A stretch of 64,000 bases of DNA from Clostridiales bacterium (GTDB lineage: Bacteria; Bacillota; Clostridia; Christensenellales; Borkfalkiaceae). The DNA lies in contig SVIO01000003.1 in assembly GCA_015069465.1 (NCBI GenBank), forward strand, positions 1 through 64,000. The letters are read 5' to 3'. The notes beneath the pieces were generated by a model, which was given only the letters and a program-made list of their open reading frames with translations, searched no databases and was not told where the DNA came from. Positions 7,561 to 15,356 of the stretch are shown one piece after another; within the stretch, counting starts at the first letter, position 1; each line of letters begins with the position of its first letter. A program made the position numbers and the translations under genes.

Positions 7561-10128
7561 ATGGAAAAATTAGTTTTGATTGATGGAAACAGTTTAATAA
7601 ACCGTGCATTTTATGCTATGCCTGTTTTATCGACTAAAGACGGCACATACACCAACGCCGTTTATGGGTTTATGAACATGTTTTTCAAGATGTTAAGTGA
7701 AGAAAAACCTACTTATGTGGGTGTTGCTTTTGACTTAAAAGCACCAACATTTAGGCATAAAATGTATGCCGAATATAAAGGCACAAGAAAGCCTATGCCA
7801 GAAGAACTTCGCCCACAAATTCCACTCTTAAAAGAAGTGCTTTCGCTTATGAACATAAAGACCTTTGAACTTGAAGGAAGCGAAGCCGATGATATTATAG
7901 GCACTATTGCTAAAGCGACCAAGGTTAAAACCATAATTATCACGGGGGACAAGGACTCTTTTCAACTTGTTGATGATGAAACCGAAGTGCATTTTACAAA
8001 GCGTGGTATAACCGATGTTGAAATTTATAACAATGAAAACTTTACCGAAAAGACATCGCTTATCCCAAGCCAAATCATAGAACTTAAAGCCTTGATGGGC
8101 GATTCTTCTGATAATATACCTGGTATTAGTGGTATTGGCGAAAAGACTGCCCTAAACTTACTTAAACAATTTTCTAATATAGAAAATCTTTATCAAAACA
8201 CCGATAAACTTAAAGGTAAATTGCAAGAAAAAATTATTCTAGGCAAAGAAAGTGCATTTTTATCAAAAACACTCGCAACCATAGACTGCAACTCAGGGGT
8301 TGACACCGACCTATCAAAAATGACAGTTAGTTTGCCTTTTTCTAGTGCTGTTAAGGAAAAGTTTATAAACCTTGAATTTAAGTCGCTTTACAACAAACAA
8401 GAGTGGTTTTCAAACGATGCTTTGGCAAGCCAAACTGTAGGCAACAAACCTATTAGCAATGTAGACATATTAGAAATTGAAAGTTTGGATAGTGAAATTT
8501 TTTCTAAGCACTTCGAAAGATTAAGCGTAGTGTTTGGGGATAATAGCATCAATTTAAGCGATGGAAAAGCCGAATACGTTATAAAAACAAGGCAGAGTCT
8601 ACTCGATGATGGGTTTAACACGGCTGATGTTCTAAACGCACTCTCTCACCACCTTAATGGCAAAACGCCACTTATCGTTTATGGTAAAAAGGACATAAAA
8701 CATTTTATATTTAACAGCGTGGGTTTAAGCCTTAATGCTAAAGCCGATGACACCTGCATAATGAAATATCTTTGCGATTTTTCTAGTGGCGACCAAAACT
8801 TAACACAAGTTTTAACCGAATATGGACTATCGACTACTACACCAGCATACTCGCAGTTTATTCTATACGATATGCTAAAAGAAAAACTTGCCAAGCAAGA
8901 CCTAACCACCCTATACACCGATGTGGAATTGCCACTAGCAGATGTTCTTTTTGATATGGAACAAAGTGGTTTTAAGGTGGACTATACTGCCCTTTTAAGT
9001 GCAGGCGAAAAGTATCGTGGAATTTTAAGTGAACTTGAAAACGAGATTCGCTCGCTTGTTGATGAGCCAACATTAAATGTAAACTCACCAAAGCAACTTG
9101 GCGACGTAATTTTTGAAAAACTTAAACTTGGCAAAGGCAAAAAGACAAAGAACGGATACTCAACAACGGCTGAGATTTTAGAAAGTTTAGAAAGCACCCA
9201 CCCTGCTATCTCGCTTATCTTAAGATATAGAGGGTTACAAAAACTTTCTTCAACGTATATAGAAGGCTTTAAGCCGTTAATCGACAAAAAGACAGGGCTT
9301 GTGCACACAACCTTTAACCAAACCTTAACGGCAACAGGAAGGCTTTCTAGCAAAGAGCCAAACCTTCAAAACATACCTGTCCGTGATGAAGAAGGCAAAG
9401 AAATTAGAAAGTTCTTTGTTCCAAAGAGTGAGAATAGAATTTTAATCAGTGCAGACTATTCGCAAATTGAACTAAGGCTTCTTGCTTGTTTTTCAAAATG
9501 TCAAAGCCTAATTGATGCTTTTTGCGAGGGCAAGGATATACACAGCGCAACGGCATCAAAGGTGTTCAACGTTAGCATTAACGAAGTTACCCCTACCCTT
9601 AGAAGCAGGGCTAAAGCCGTTAACTTTGGCATTATATATGGCATGAGCGAATATGGACTTGCTAAACAACTAAAAATTTCTAACTATGAAGCGAGAGAGT
9701 TTATCAGCGCTTATTTTAAGGAATACCCAGAAGTTAAAACCTATATGGATGAAAACATAGCGTTTGCAAAAAGCACGGGGTATTCTAAGACCTTGCTAAA
9801 TAGAAGGAGATATATCCGTGAACTTTCGGCATCAAACTATGCGATGCGCCAATTTGGTGAAAGGGTGGCTATGAATATGCCACTTCAAGGCAGTAGTGCT
9901 GACATTATAAAAATCGCAATGCTTAAAGTCGCAAACAGATTAAAGAAAGAAAACTTAAAGTCCGAACTCATTTTGCAAGTGCACGATGAACTTATTATCG
10001 ACGCATTTATAGATGAAAAAGAAAAGGTAGAAAACATATTAAAAACCGAAATGGAGGGGGCAGTGGACCTTGCTGTGCGCCTTACTGTTGAAACGGGCAG
10101 TGGCACGACTTGGTTTGATGCCAAATAG
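7561..10128 (+). CDS. polA: DNA polymerase I
   Basis: 855 residues: an N-terminal 5'-3' nuclease (about 1-280; LLIDGNSLINRAFYA-like start, GSEADDIIGT, MGDSSDNIPGISGIGEKTA), a degenerate 3'-5' exonuclease-like region (about 290-450) and a family A polymerase domain (about 480-855). Polymerase motifs are visible: motif A DYSQIELR, motif B RAKAVNFGIIYGMSEYGL and motif C QVHDE. The DxE and later Asp residues of proofreading enzymes are absent, as in many Firmicutes and Taq. It fills gaps and removes RNA primers. AAAGGGA precedes the ATG, and coaE follows 3 bp after the stop. Confidence 0.97.
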   Translation: MEKLVLIDGNSLINRAFYAMPVLSTKDGTYTNAVYGFMNMFFKMLSEEKPTYVGVAFDLKAPTFRHKMYAEYKGTRKPMPEELRPQIPLLKEVLSLMNIKTFELEGSEADDIIGTIAKATKVKTIIITGDKDSFQLVDDETEVHFTKRGITDVEIYNNENFTEKTSLIPSQIIELKALMGDSSDNIPGISGIGEKTALNLLKQFSNIENLYQNTDKLKGKLQEKIILGKESAFLSKTLATIDCNSGVDTDLSKMTVSLPFSSAVKEKFINLEFKSLYNKQEWFSNDALASQTVGNKPISNVDILEIESLDSEIFSKHFERLSVVFGDNSINLSDGKAEYVIKTRQSLLDDGFNTADVLNALSHHLNGKTPLIVYGKKDIKHFIFNSVGLSLNAKADDTCIMKYLCDFSSGDQNLTQVLTEYGLSTTTPAYSQFILYDMLKEKLAKQDLTTLYTDVELPLADVLFDMEQSGFKVDYTALLSAGEKYRGILSELENEIRSLVDEPTLNVNSPKQLGDVIFEKLKLGKGKKTKNGYSTTAEILESLESTHPAISLILRYRGLQKLSSTYIEGFKPLIDKKTGLVHTTFNQTLTATGRLSSKEPNLQNIPVRDEEGKEIRKFFVPKSENRILISADYSQIELRLLACFSKCQSLIDAFCEGKDIHSATASKVFNVSINEVTPTLRSRAKAVNFGIIYGMSEYGLAKQLKISNYEAREFISAYFKEYPEVKTYMDENIAFAKSTGYSKTLLNRRRYIRELSASNYAMRQFGERVAMNMPLQGSSADIIKIAMLKVANRLKKENLKSELILQVHDELIIDAFIDEKEKVENILKTEMEGAVDLAVRLTVETGSGTTWFDAK

Positions 10129-10131
10129 AAA

Positions 10132-10716
10132 ATGAAAAGCAATAAACTTATTGCAATTACAGGTGGAATAGGCAGTGGCAAAAGCCTTGCGCTTGAAGCG
10201 TTAAAAAACGCTGGCTATTTTACACTTTCTTGCGACCAAATAGTTAAAGATTTATATAAAACGCACGCCGTAAAAAAGATATTAAAAGACATTTTTCCAA
10301 CGGCTGTAAGTGGCGAGAAAAGGCTAACCGTTAGCACTAAAAAAATTGCAGACATTACTTTTTTCGATAAGGATAAGCATAGCGAACTGACTAGCGCCAT
10401 CACCCCACTCGTTTTAGATGAAGTTCTAAAAAGAGCAAATAGGAAAAAAGGTTTAATCTTTGTGGAAGTGCCACTTTTATTTGAGTGTGGTTATCAGGAT
10501 AAGTTTGACGGCGTTATAATTATTAAAAGAGAACTAAACGCCAGAATAGAAAGCGTTAAAAAGCGTTCTAACCTAACTAAAGAGCAAATTTTAGCAAGAA
10601 TAAACGCCCAAGTTGATTATTCTTCCCTTGACCTAACAAACTATAAAGTTATCACAAACAACGGCGATAAAATAGATTTAAAAAATTCTATTCTTGAATA
10701 TGTAAAGTCGCTATAA
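10132..10716 (+). CDS. coaE: dephospho-CoA kinase
   Basis: Catalyses the last step of coenzyme A synthesis, phosphorylating dephospho-CoA with ATP. It has 194 residues, typical length. The P-loop GGIGSGKS is at residues 10-17, SCDQIVKDLY is the substrate-binding segment, and VEVPLLFECGY is the conserved central motif; a lid region with RIESVKKRSNLTKEQ follows. It forms an operon with polA, a pairing found in many Firmicutes. A strong terminator ends the unit. Confidence 0.95.
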   Translation: MKSNKLIAITGGIGSGKSLALEALKNAGYFTLSCDQIVKDLYKTHAVKKILKDIFPTAVSGEKRLTVSTKKIADITFFDKDKHSELTSAITPLVLDEVLKRANRKKGLIFVEVPLLFECGYQDKFDGVIIIKRELNARIESVKKRSNLTKEQILARINAQVDYSSLDLTNYKVITNNGDKIDLKNSILEYVKSL

Positions 10717-10723
10717 TAAGAAC

Positions 10724-10754
10724 AAAAAAGCAAACCAAACAAGGTTTGCTTTTT
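10724..10754. terminator. terminator between coaE and the WYL island
   Basis: AAAAAGCAAACC pairs with GGTTTGCTTTTT. It serves coaE on the plus strand and, by symmetry, the convergent microprotein gene ending at 10756. Confidence 0.85.
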
Positions 10755-10755
10755 C

Positions 10756-10920
10756 TTATTTTTCTTGAATATCGTAAAACTTAAAATTAGATGTTCTTAC
10801 TTTGTTTTGAGCCCAATTCACTGCCGAATTTCTATCACCCCTAAAAGTTTCAGTAAATGCTGGAACTCCACCACGATACGCAGTTTCCGTCAAGTAATAC
10901 TTAATAATAAATGTTTTCAT
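10756..10920 (-). CDS. 54-aa microprotein
   Basis: A small frame starting MKTFIIKYYLTETAYRGG and ending KFYDIQEK. It is preceded by AAGGAG with 8-nt spacing to the ATG, which makes translation likely. The protein is basic and soluble with no membrane segment; NSAVNWAQNKV looks like a short helix. It lies 15 bp downstream of another small gene, so the two form a unit. Family not recognised and function unknown. A 62-residue plus-strand frame over the same bases has no ribosome site and is its shadow. Confidence 0.7.
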   Translation of the reverse strand: MKTFIIKYYLTETAYRGGVPAFTETFRGDRNSAVNWAQNKVRTSNFKFYDIQEK

Positions 10921-10935
10921 ATATGTTGCTCCTTT

Positions 10936-11052
10936 TTATTTTTTTCCTGCTAATGCTTTAAAAAACCAACAAATAATCTCTACTAAAAAATACCCAATTG
11001 CAAAACCTTTTATAAAACTTACAATTTCATGTTTCTGATAATCTTTATTCAT
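10936..11052 (-). CDS. 38-aa single-pass membrane microprotein
   Basis: Starts MNKDYQKHEIVSFIKG and is dominated by one hydrophobic helix (GFAIGYFLVEIICWFF) with a basic C-terminus (KALAGKK). AAGGAG lies 7 nt before the ATG. A promoter-like element and an 18-bp palindrome lie 40-65 bp upstream. Small hydrophobic peptides of this shape include type I toxins and membrane-complex subunits; nothing here decides between these. No antisense RNA was identified. Confidence 0.65.
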   Translation of the reverse strand: MNKDYQKHEIVSFIKGFAIGYFLVEIICWFFKALAGKK

Positions 11053-11091
11053 TAAAAACTCTCCTTGCTTTTTACAAGAAGAGTTTATCAC

Positions 11092-11115
11092 ATTTATTAT
11101 CCCAACTTTGGGATA
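11092..11115 (-). promoter_or_regulatory. palindrome and extended -10 upstream of the microproteins
   Basis: TATCCCAA-CT-TTGGGATA (11098-11115) is an 8+8 palindrome. On the minus strand its right half continues as TTGGGATAATAAAT, an extended -10-like element also found before the other two units of this island. It overlaps the 3' edge of the gap after the 208-aa gene. Confidence 0.55.
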
Positions 11116-11118
11116 TTG

Positions 11119-11745
11119 CTATTTTTCATATTCCCACCCGACTATATTTATATTGTGAATGCCTTTATAAATTTTTTCAATGGTTTCTTTAACGTCCCAT
11201 TCTCTCTTATTCCTATTTCCTCTATTTAATTCAACATTCTCGCTTTTCAACATACGACACACATAAATATTGTTTAATATTTTTTTTACATTTTCATAAT
11301 TTAAGGTTTCTAAGGAAATCAATTTTTGGATAACATCTTCAATAGGGATAACGTGCTCATCATGAAAAACTTGTCTATATTGAAATGTGTTTGTGGGCGC
11401 AAAAGCTTTTTCTTTTTCAAAAGGCTCTTTTGCCGCCCCCTTATATAGATTCAATTTACATTCTTTATGAACAGGAACTTTCATTGTATAATGATAGTTC
11501 TTAATGTCTTCTTTTCCGTTTGTTATTTCTTTCCATAATTTATCTGCAGCAACAGAAATAAAAAAATGGTCATCATTTATTCTAAATTGTCTTATAACTT
11601 GTCCCAATAGATATTTTGCACCCCACAAACGATTATTTCCATCGTCTAAATAATGTTTGCAATTCTTTTCATCCTCCACATTTGTTATTTTTACAGCTTT
11701 TACAAAACTAATTATTATGTCTAAAACCTTATTATCTTTTTCCAT
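11119..11745 (-). CDS. hypothetical protein, 208 aa, WYL-operon partner
   Basis: Not recognised. A soluble protein with no signal peptide or membrane helix. The segment QVFHDEHVIPIEDV resembles the His-rich core of some HNH-type nucleases (xEHVxP), but the remaining metal-binding residues are not evident, so this is weak. It starts 5 bp after the WYL gene, with its AAGGAG inside the WYL reading frame, indicating translational coupling. Pairing with a WYL regulator suggests a stress or phage-response role; that is inference. Confidence 0.6.
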   Translation of the reverse strand: MEKDNKVLDIIISFVKAVKITNVEDEKNCKHYLDDGNNRLWGAKYLLGQVIRQFRINDDHFFISVAADKLWKEITNGKEDIKNYHYTMKVPVHKECKLNLYKGAAKEPFEKEKAFAPTNTFQYRQVFHDEHVIPIEDVIQKLISLETLNYENVKKILNNIYVCRMLKSENVELNRGNRNKREWDVKETIEKIYKGIHNINIVGWEYEK

Positions 11746-11750
11746 CTTTC

Positions 11751-12734
11751 TTACTCCTTGTATTTCTCATTTGCGACTTGAACGTTTTTCTTTATTCGTT
11801 CTCTTAATTCTAAAGGTGATAAAATTTCAACGGCGTTCATGTATTGCATTGACCAGTATTCCATGGCGTTAATGCTCGCTTTTACTTTAACTAAAAAACG
11901 CCCGTCTTCTCTCTCTTCAATTTTTATATCTTTACCAAACCAGTCTATAATTTGGTCTAACGCCCACCCGTCTGCAATAAATTCAACTGCTTTTGACTCA
12001 TCATAAAACATATACGGCATTGAAGAAGAAAAACGTTTATAATCGATGCCACTTTCAAAACCATTAACTGATTTTAATGACGTTCGGTTTTTATCTATAA
12101 GTTCAATATCGGTAATTCTATCCATACGGTAATATTGAATATGTTGCCATTTTTCATTATATCCCATTAGGTAATAACGCCCGTTATGCAATATCATTTG
12201 ATAAGGGCTAACTGTATGAATTGCACTTCGGTGCATTTTTTTATCTGCGCCATATTTATTATAATCAAACTTAATTTGTTTGTCAGTTTCAATGGCTTCG
12301 TCAATAATTTCAATATTATAAAACACCGCAACGTTTTCGGTTTTATCCCAGTCCTGCACCGAATAAATATTTTTAACGTGTTTTTTGAAATACTTATTCG
12401 CCTGACCACAAAGTTTTTCAATCAGTTCTTTTGACTGTTTGGGTGTGATATGTTTACTTGATAATACGCCGTCTATTAAGAGTTTGAGTTCGCTATCTTC
12501 AAACGTGCGTTCGGCTAGATAAGAGCCTTTTTTGGTAGTTTCAACATCATACCCCGCTTCGTTAAGTAGCGAAATATTTCTACCTATTGCTTTTCGCTCT
12601 ATTACAAGCCCATATTCACTTTCCAATAGTTCCACTATTTTATCGTGTTTTATAGGGTGCTCACAGTCGCTATGCTTTTCTAAAATTTGCAAAACCCTAA
12701 TCAATGCCAACTTTTTTGGTTCAAAACTTTCCAT
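11751..12734 (-). CDS. WYL-domain transcriptional regulator
   Basis: 327 residues: an N-terminal winged helix-turn-helix (about 5-75), a WYL domain (about 130-230; SPYQMILHNGRYYLMGYN, YYRMDRITDIEL) and a C-terminal WCX extension. WYL proteins are ligand-responsive regulators often placed beside phage-defence or DNA-repair genes. Two in-frame ATGs lie at 12740 and 12734; AAGGTG sits only 2 nt before the first but 8 nt before the second, so 12734 is chosen. It has its own promoter and is coupled to the 208-aa gene. Confidence 0.88.
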   Translation of the reverse strand: MESFEPKKLALIRVLQILEKHSDCEHPIKHDKIVELLESEYGLVIERKAIGRNISLLNEAGYDVETTKKGSYLAERTFEDSELKLLIDGVLSSKHITPKQSKELIEKLCGQANKYFKKHVKNIYSVQDWDKTENVAVFYNIEIIDEAIETDKQIKFDYNKYGADKKMHRSAIHTVSPYQMILHNGRYYLMGYNEKWQHIQYYRMDRITDIELIDKNRTSLKSVNGFESGIDYKRFSSSMPYMFYDESKAVEFIADGWALDQIIDWFGKDIKIEEREDGRFLVKVKASINAMEYWSMQYMNAVEILSPLELRERIKKNVQVANEKYKE

Positions 12735-12763
12735 TTCCATATCACCTTTATTTTAGTATATTT

Positions 12764-12792
12764 ATTATACCAAAATTGTCGCAATGAATCAA
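12764..12792 (-). promoter_or_regulatory. WYL gene promoter
   Basis: Minus-strand TTGATT (12787-12792), 17-bp spacer, TATAAT (12764-12769). The -35 lies within the end of the upstream ATPase gene. Its -10 region (12760-12773) matches the shared island motif. Confidence 0.7.
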
Positions 12793-13478
12793 GATGTTTT
12801 GAGAATTTCATTAAAAGTTAAAGTATTGCTATCAAATTTTAAATTTGTCCAAGGACTATAATATTCTTCCATATCTTTATCAATTCTAATTTCAGCTACG
12901 TCTTTTTCAACTAAACCGTTTCTAATTTCTTTTTCTGTTGCCATTCTGTCTGGGCAATTTATTGTAATAATTTTATCGGCATATTTTATAAATTCCTTAT
13001 GTCTTAAATTCCTATATATAGAACGCTTTCTATTGCACCAATTCATAACGTCGCTAACAATTATTGCAATTTTAAGTTTCTTTGCCAAATCTAAAAGTTT
13101 TAAAACGAGTTCTTTTTCATATCCATTTGAATAAATTAAAAAATCTTCAAAATTATCAATATACACTACGTCAACTCCAAAATTATCTTTATGTCCCATA
13201 ATTTTATATAATAGTTCTTCAAAATTAACAAAGTTTTTATAAATCAACAAACCATTACTTTCCAAACTGTCTAAAGCGCTAATTCTATCAATAGCCTTAT
13301 GCCTATTTGTTTGCATAGTAAAAAATAAAGTCTTTTGTTTATCTATGGTTTTTTCAATCATAGAACAGATTAAACTCGTTTTACCTGTTGCCGGGTAGCC
13401 ACCAATAACTACTAACTCGCCTTTATAAATTTTTAAGTGTTTGTCTAAACTTTCAAATCCAGTGTAAATTATATTCAT
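12789..13478 (-). CDS. DnaB/RadA-like RecA-fold ATPase, stand-alone
   Basis: 229 residues forming one RecA-type ATPase domain: Walker A GGYPATGKTS (26-35), an SMIEKTIDKQKTLFFTMQ strand-helix and Walker B VVYIDNFEDF. The start TGFESLDKHLKIYKGELVVIGG matches the C-terminal domain of DnaB helicases. There is no primase-interaction N-terminal domain, and the protein is shorter than a replicative helicase. It sits first in the WYL island with its own promoter-like motif. It may be a defence or element-borne ATPase; function unknown. Confidence 0.7.
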   Translation of the reverse strand: MNIIYTGFESLDKHLKIYKGELVVIGGYPATGKTSLICSMIEKTIDKQKTLFFTMQTNRHKAIDRISALDSLESNGLLIYKNFVNFEELLYKIMGHKDNFGVDVVYIDNFEDFLIYSNGYEKELVLKLLDLAKKLKIAIIVSDVMNWCNRKRSIYRNLRHKEFIKYADKIITINCPDRMATEKEIRNGLVEKDVAEIRIDKDMEEYYSPWTNLKFDSNTLTFNEILKTS

Positions 13479-13510
13479 AGATTCTCGCCTTTTTGTTTTT
13501 AATATACTAA

Positions 13511-13524
13511 ATTTACTATCCCAA
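13511..13524 (-). promoter_or_regulatory. shared promoter motif upstream of the ATPase
   Basis: Reads TTGGGATAGTAAAT on the minus strand, 33 bp before the ATPase ATG, and matches the elements before the WYL gene and the microproteins at 12 or more of 14 positions. Confidence 0.5.
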
Positions 13525-13549
13525 AAATGGTATTTTTAATTTTTACACA

Positions 13550-13582
13550 AACAAAAAACTCGGTCTTGAATAAGCCGAGTCT
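13550..13582 (-). terminator. parAB operon terminator
   Basis: ACTCGG/CCGAGT stem (13558-13580) followed on the minus strand by a run of six T, 17 bp after the parB stop. Confidence 0.8.
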
Positions 13583-13598
13583 TTATCTATTTTTTTAT

Positions 13599-14501
13599 TT
13601 ATTTCTTTTTCTTTAACATTTCAACGATGTCACTGAGCCTATCTAAATCATCACGAGTGTAATAATCTATATAGATTCTGCCCTTTTTGTCGTTGCCGAT
13701 AGCGTTTACTTTAGTGCCAAGAACCCTTTGCATATCCATGATGAGTTCTTTAAGTTCGTTAGAGAGTTCTTGCTTAATTTTCTTTTTAGCCTTAACTTCT
13801 GGTGGTTCAAAATATTCTTTAACCCTCTTTTCAACTTCTCTAACAGAAAGCCCTTCTTTAATAGTAGTTTGGGCATACTTTATTTGGTCGGTTTGTGGCA
13901 AAGATATAATTGCCCTTGCATGACCTGCAGAAAGCGTGCCGTTTGCAACGAGTTTTATAACTTCTTGAGAAAGGTTAAGTAGTCTTAATGTATTAGCAAT
14001 GGCAGGGCGAGATTTACCTATTCTATCGGCTAAATCTTCTTGTGTCATGCCATAGTCGTCCATAAGAGAGCGCATTGCCGTTGCTGCTTCTATTGGGTTT
14101 AAGTCTTCCCTTTGCAAGTTTTCAATAAGGGAAATTTCTTTTATTTGCCTTTCGTTATAATTTTTAACGATAACAGGCACAGTTGATAAGCCAGCAAGTT
14201 TACTTGCCCTAAAACGCCTTTCACCTGCGATAATCATATACCTATCGCCACTCTTATTAACGATAATTGGCATAATCACGCCGTGTTTTGCGATAGAATC
14301 TGCAAGTTCTTGAAGAGCCGTTTGGTCAAACACCTTTCTTGGCTGATTTGGGTTTGCAAAAATCGAAGATATTTCAATTTGCTTTACATCTTCGCCACTG
14401 CTATGCGTTTTTTCTTCATCGAACAACAAACTTTTTCCGTAATCTTCTTCTGTTTCAGAAAACAATGCAGAAAGACCTTTTCCTAATCCTTTTGCTTTCA
14501 T
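13599..14501 (-). CDS. parB: chromosome-partitioning protein ParB (Spo0J)
   Basis: 300 residues. It has the N-terminal ParA-activating tail and KGLGKGLSALF, the ParB/Srx CTPase domain with the GERRFRA box (IAGERRFRASKLAG), the DNA-binding HTH (MTQEDLADRIGKSRPAIAN) and a C-terminal dimerisation region. It loads on parS and slides as a CTP clamp. A TTG-started frame extends to 14513, but GGAGG lies just before the ATG at 14501. It is the second gene of the parA-parB operon; three parS sites lie 4 kb away at 18374-18458. Confidence 0.95.
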   Translation of the reverse strand: MKAKGLGKGLSALFSETEEDYGKSLLFDEEKTHSSGEDVKQIEISSIFANPNQPRKVFDQTALQELADSIAKHGVIMPIIVNKSGDRYMIIAGERRFRASKLAGLSTVPVIVKNYNERQIKEISLIENLQREDLNPIEAATAMRSLMDDYGMTQEDLADRIGKSRPAIANTLRLLNLSQEVIKLVANGTLSAGHARAIISLPQTDQIKYAQTTIKEGLSVREVEKRVKEYFEPPEVKAKKKIKQELSNELKELIMDMQRVLGTKVNAIGNDKKGRIYIDYYTRDDLDRLSDIVEMLKKKK

Positions 14502-14513
14502 ACTTTCCTCCAA

Positions 14514-15296
14514 TTATTCTTTGGTTTTTTTAGAAGGCTGTCTTGCTATGTATTCTTCTGTTAAAGCAAGATATGCCTTTGCACCTGAACAGCGTGTGTC
14601 GTGAAGCATAATTGGCACGCCGTGGCTTGGTGCTTCTGCTAAACGAATATTCCTTGGAATAACCGTGTCGAATACTCGTTTGCCGAAATACTTACGAATT
14701 TCTTCGCTAATTTGTCTTGATATTATTGCTCTATTATCGCTCATTGTAAGCACAACGCCTTCTATTTTAAGCGATGGGTTTAAGTGCTTTACAACAAGTT
14801 TAATAGTGTTCATTAGTTGTGATAAACCTTCTAATGCATAATACTCACTTTGGATAGGGATAAGCACGGTATCTGCAGCAGCAAGTGCGTTTATTGTTAA
14901 AAGTCCAAGCGATGGTGGGCAGTCTATAGTTATAAAGTCGTAACTTTGTTTAGCACGCTCTAAAACTTTTCTAAGCACCTTTTCCCTGTCTTTAACATAA
15001 ACAAGTTCAACTTCTGCGCCAGCAAGGTCAATGTTAGAAGGCAAGATATCAAGCCCTTCCACGCATGTCTTAAGCACGGCTTCTTCGATAGGCATATCGT
15101 CTATCATAACGTTATATACCGATTGCTTTACTTCACTTTTAGCAAAGCCTAAGCCACTTGTTGCATTGCCTTGTGCATCAAGGTCAACTATCAAGCACTT
15201 ATATCCTTTTTTTGCAAGGTATGCCGACATGTTTACACAAGTTGTTGTTTTACCCACGCCACCTTTTTGGTTAGAAAAAGCAATTATCTTTCCCAT
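14514..15296 (-). CDS. parA: chromosome-partitioning ATPase ParA (Soj)
   Basis: 260 residues with the deviant Walker A KGGVGKTT, Walker A-prime TIDCPPSLGLLT and the Walker B-like LIVDLDAQGNATSG. It cooperates with ParB in origin segregation and, in relatives, regulates DnaA. AAAGGAG precedes the ATG. It is immediately followed by parB. The arrangement parA-parB near oriC genes is standard, although here ftsH lies directly upstream. Confidence 0.96.
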   Translation of the reverse strand: MGKIIAFSNQKGGVGKTTTCVNMSAYLAKKGYKCLIVDLDAQGNATSGLGFAKSEVKQSVYNVMIDDMPIEEAVLKTCVEGLDILPSNIDLAGAEVELVYVKDREKVLRKVLERAKQSYDFITIDCPPSLGLLTINALAAADTVLIPIQSEYYALEGLSQLMNTIKLVVKHLNPSLKIEGVVLTMSDNRAIISRQISEEIRKYFGKRVFDTVIPRNIRLAEAPSHGVPIMLHDTRCSGAKAYLALTEEYIARQPSKKTKE

Positions 15297-15356
15297 AATT
15301 CTCTCCTTTGCAAGTTTTTGCTTTATCTTTCTTTTTCTTTTGTTTTTACTTTTGCA

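Noticed and set aside
10765..10953. 62-residue plus-strand frame
   Set aside because: No ribosome site; the opposite strand holds a 54-aa gene with strong AAGGAG.
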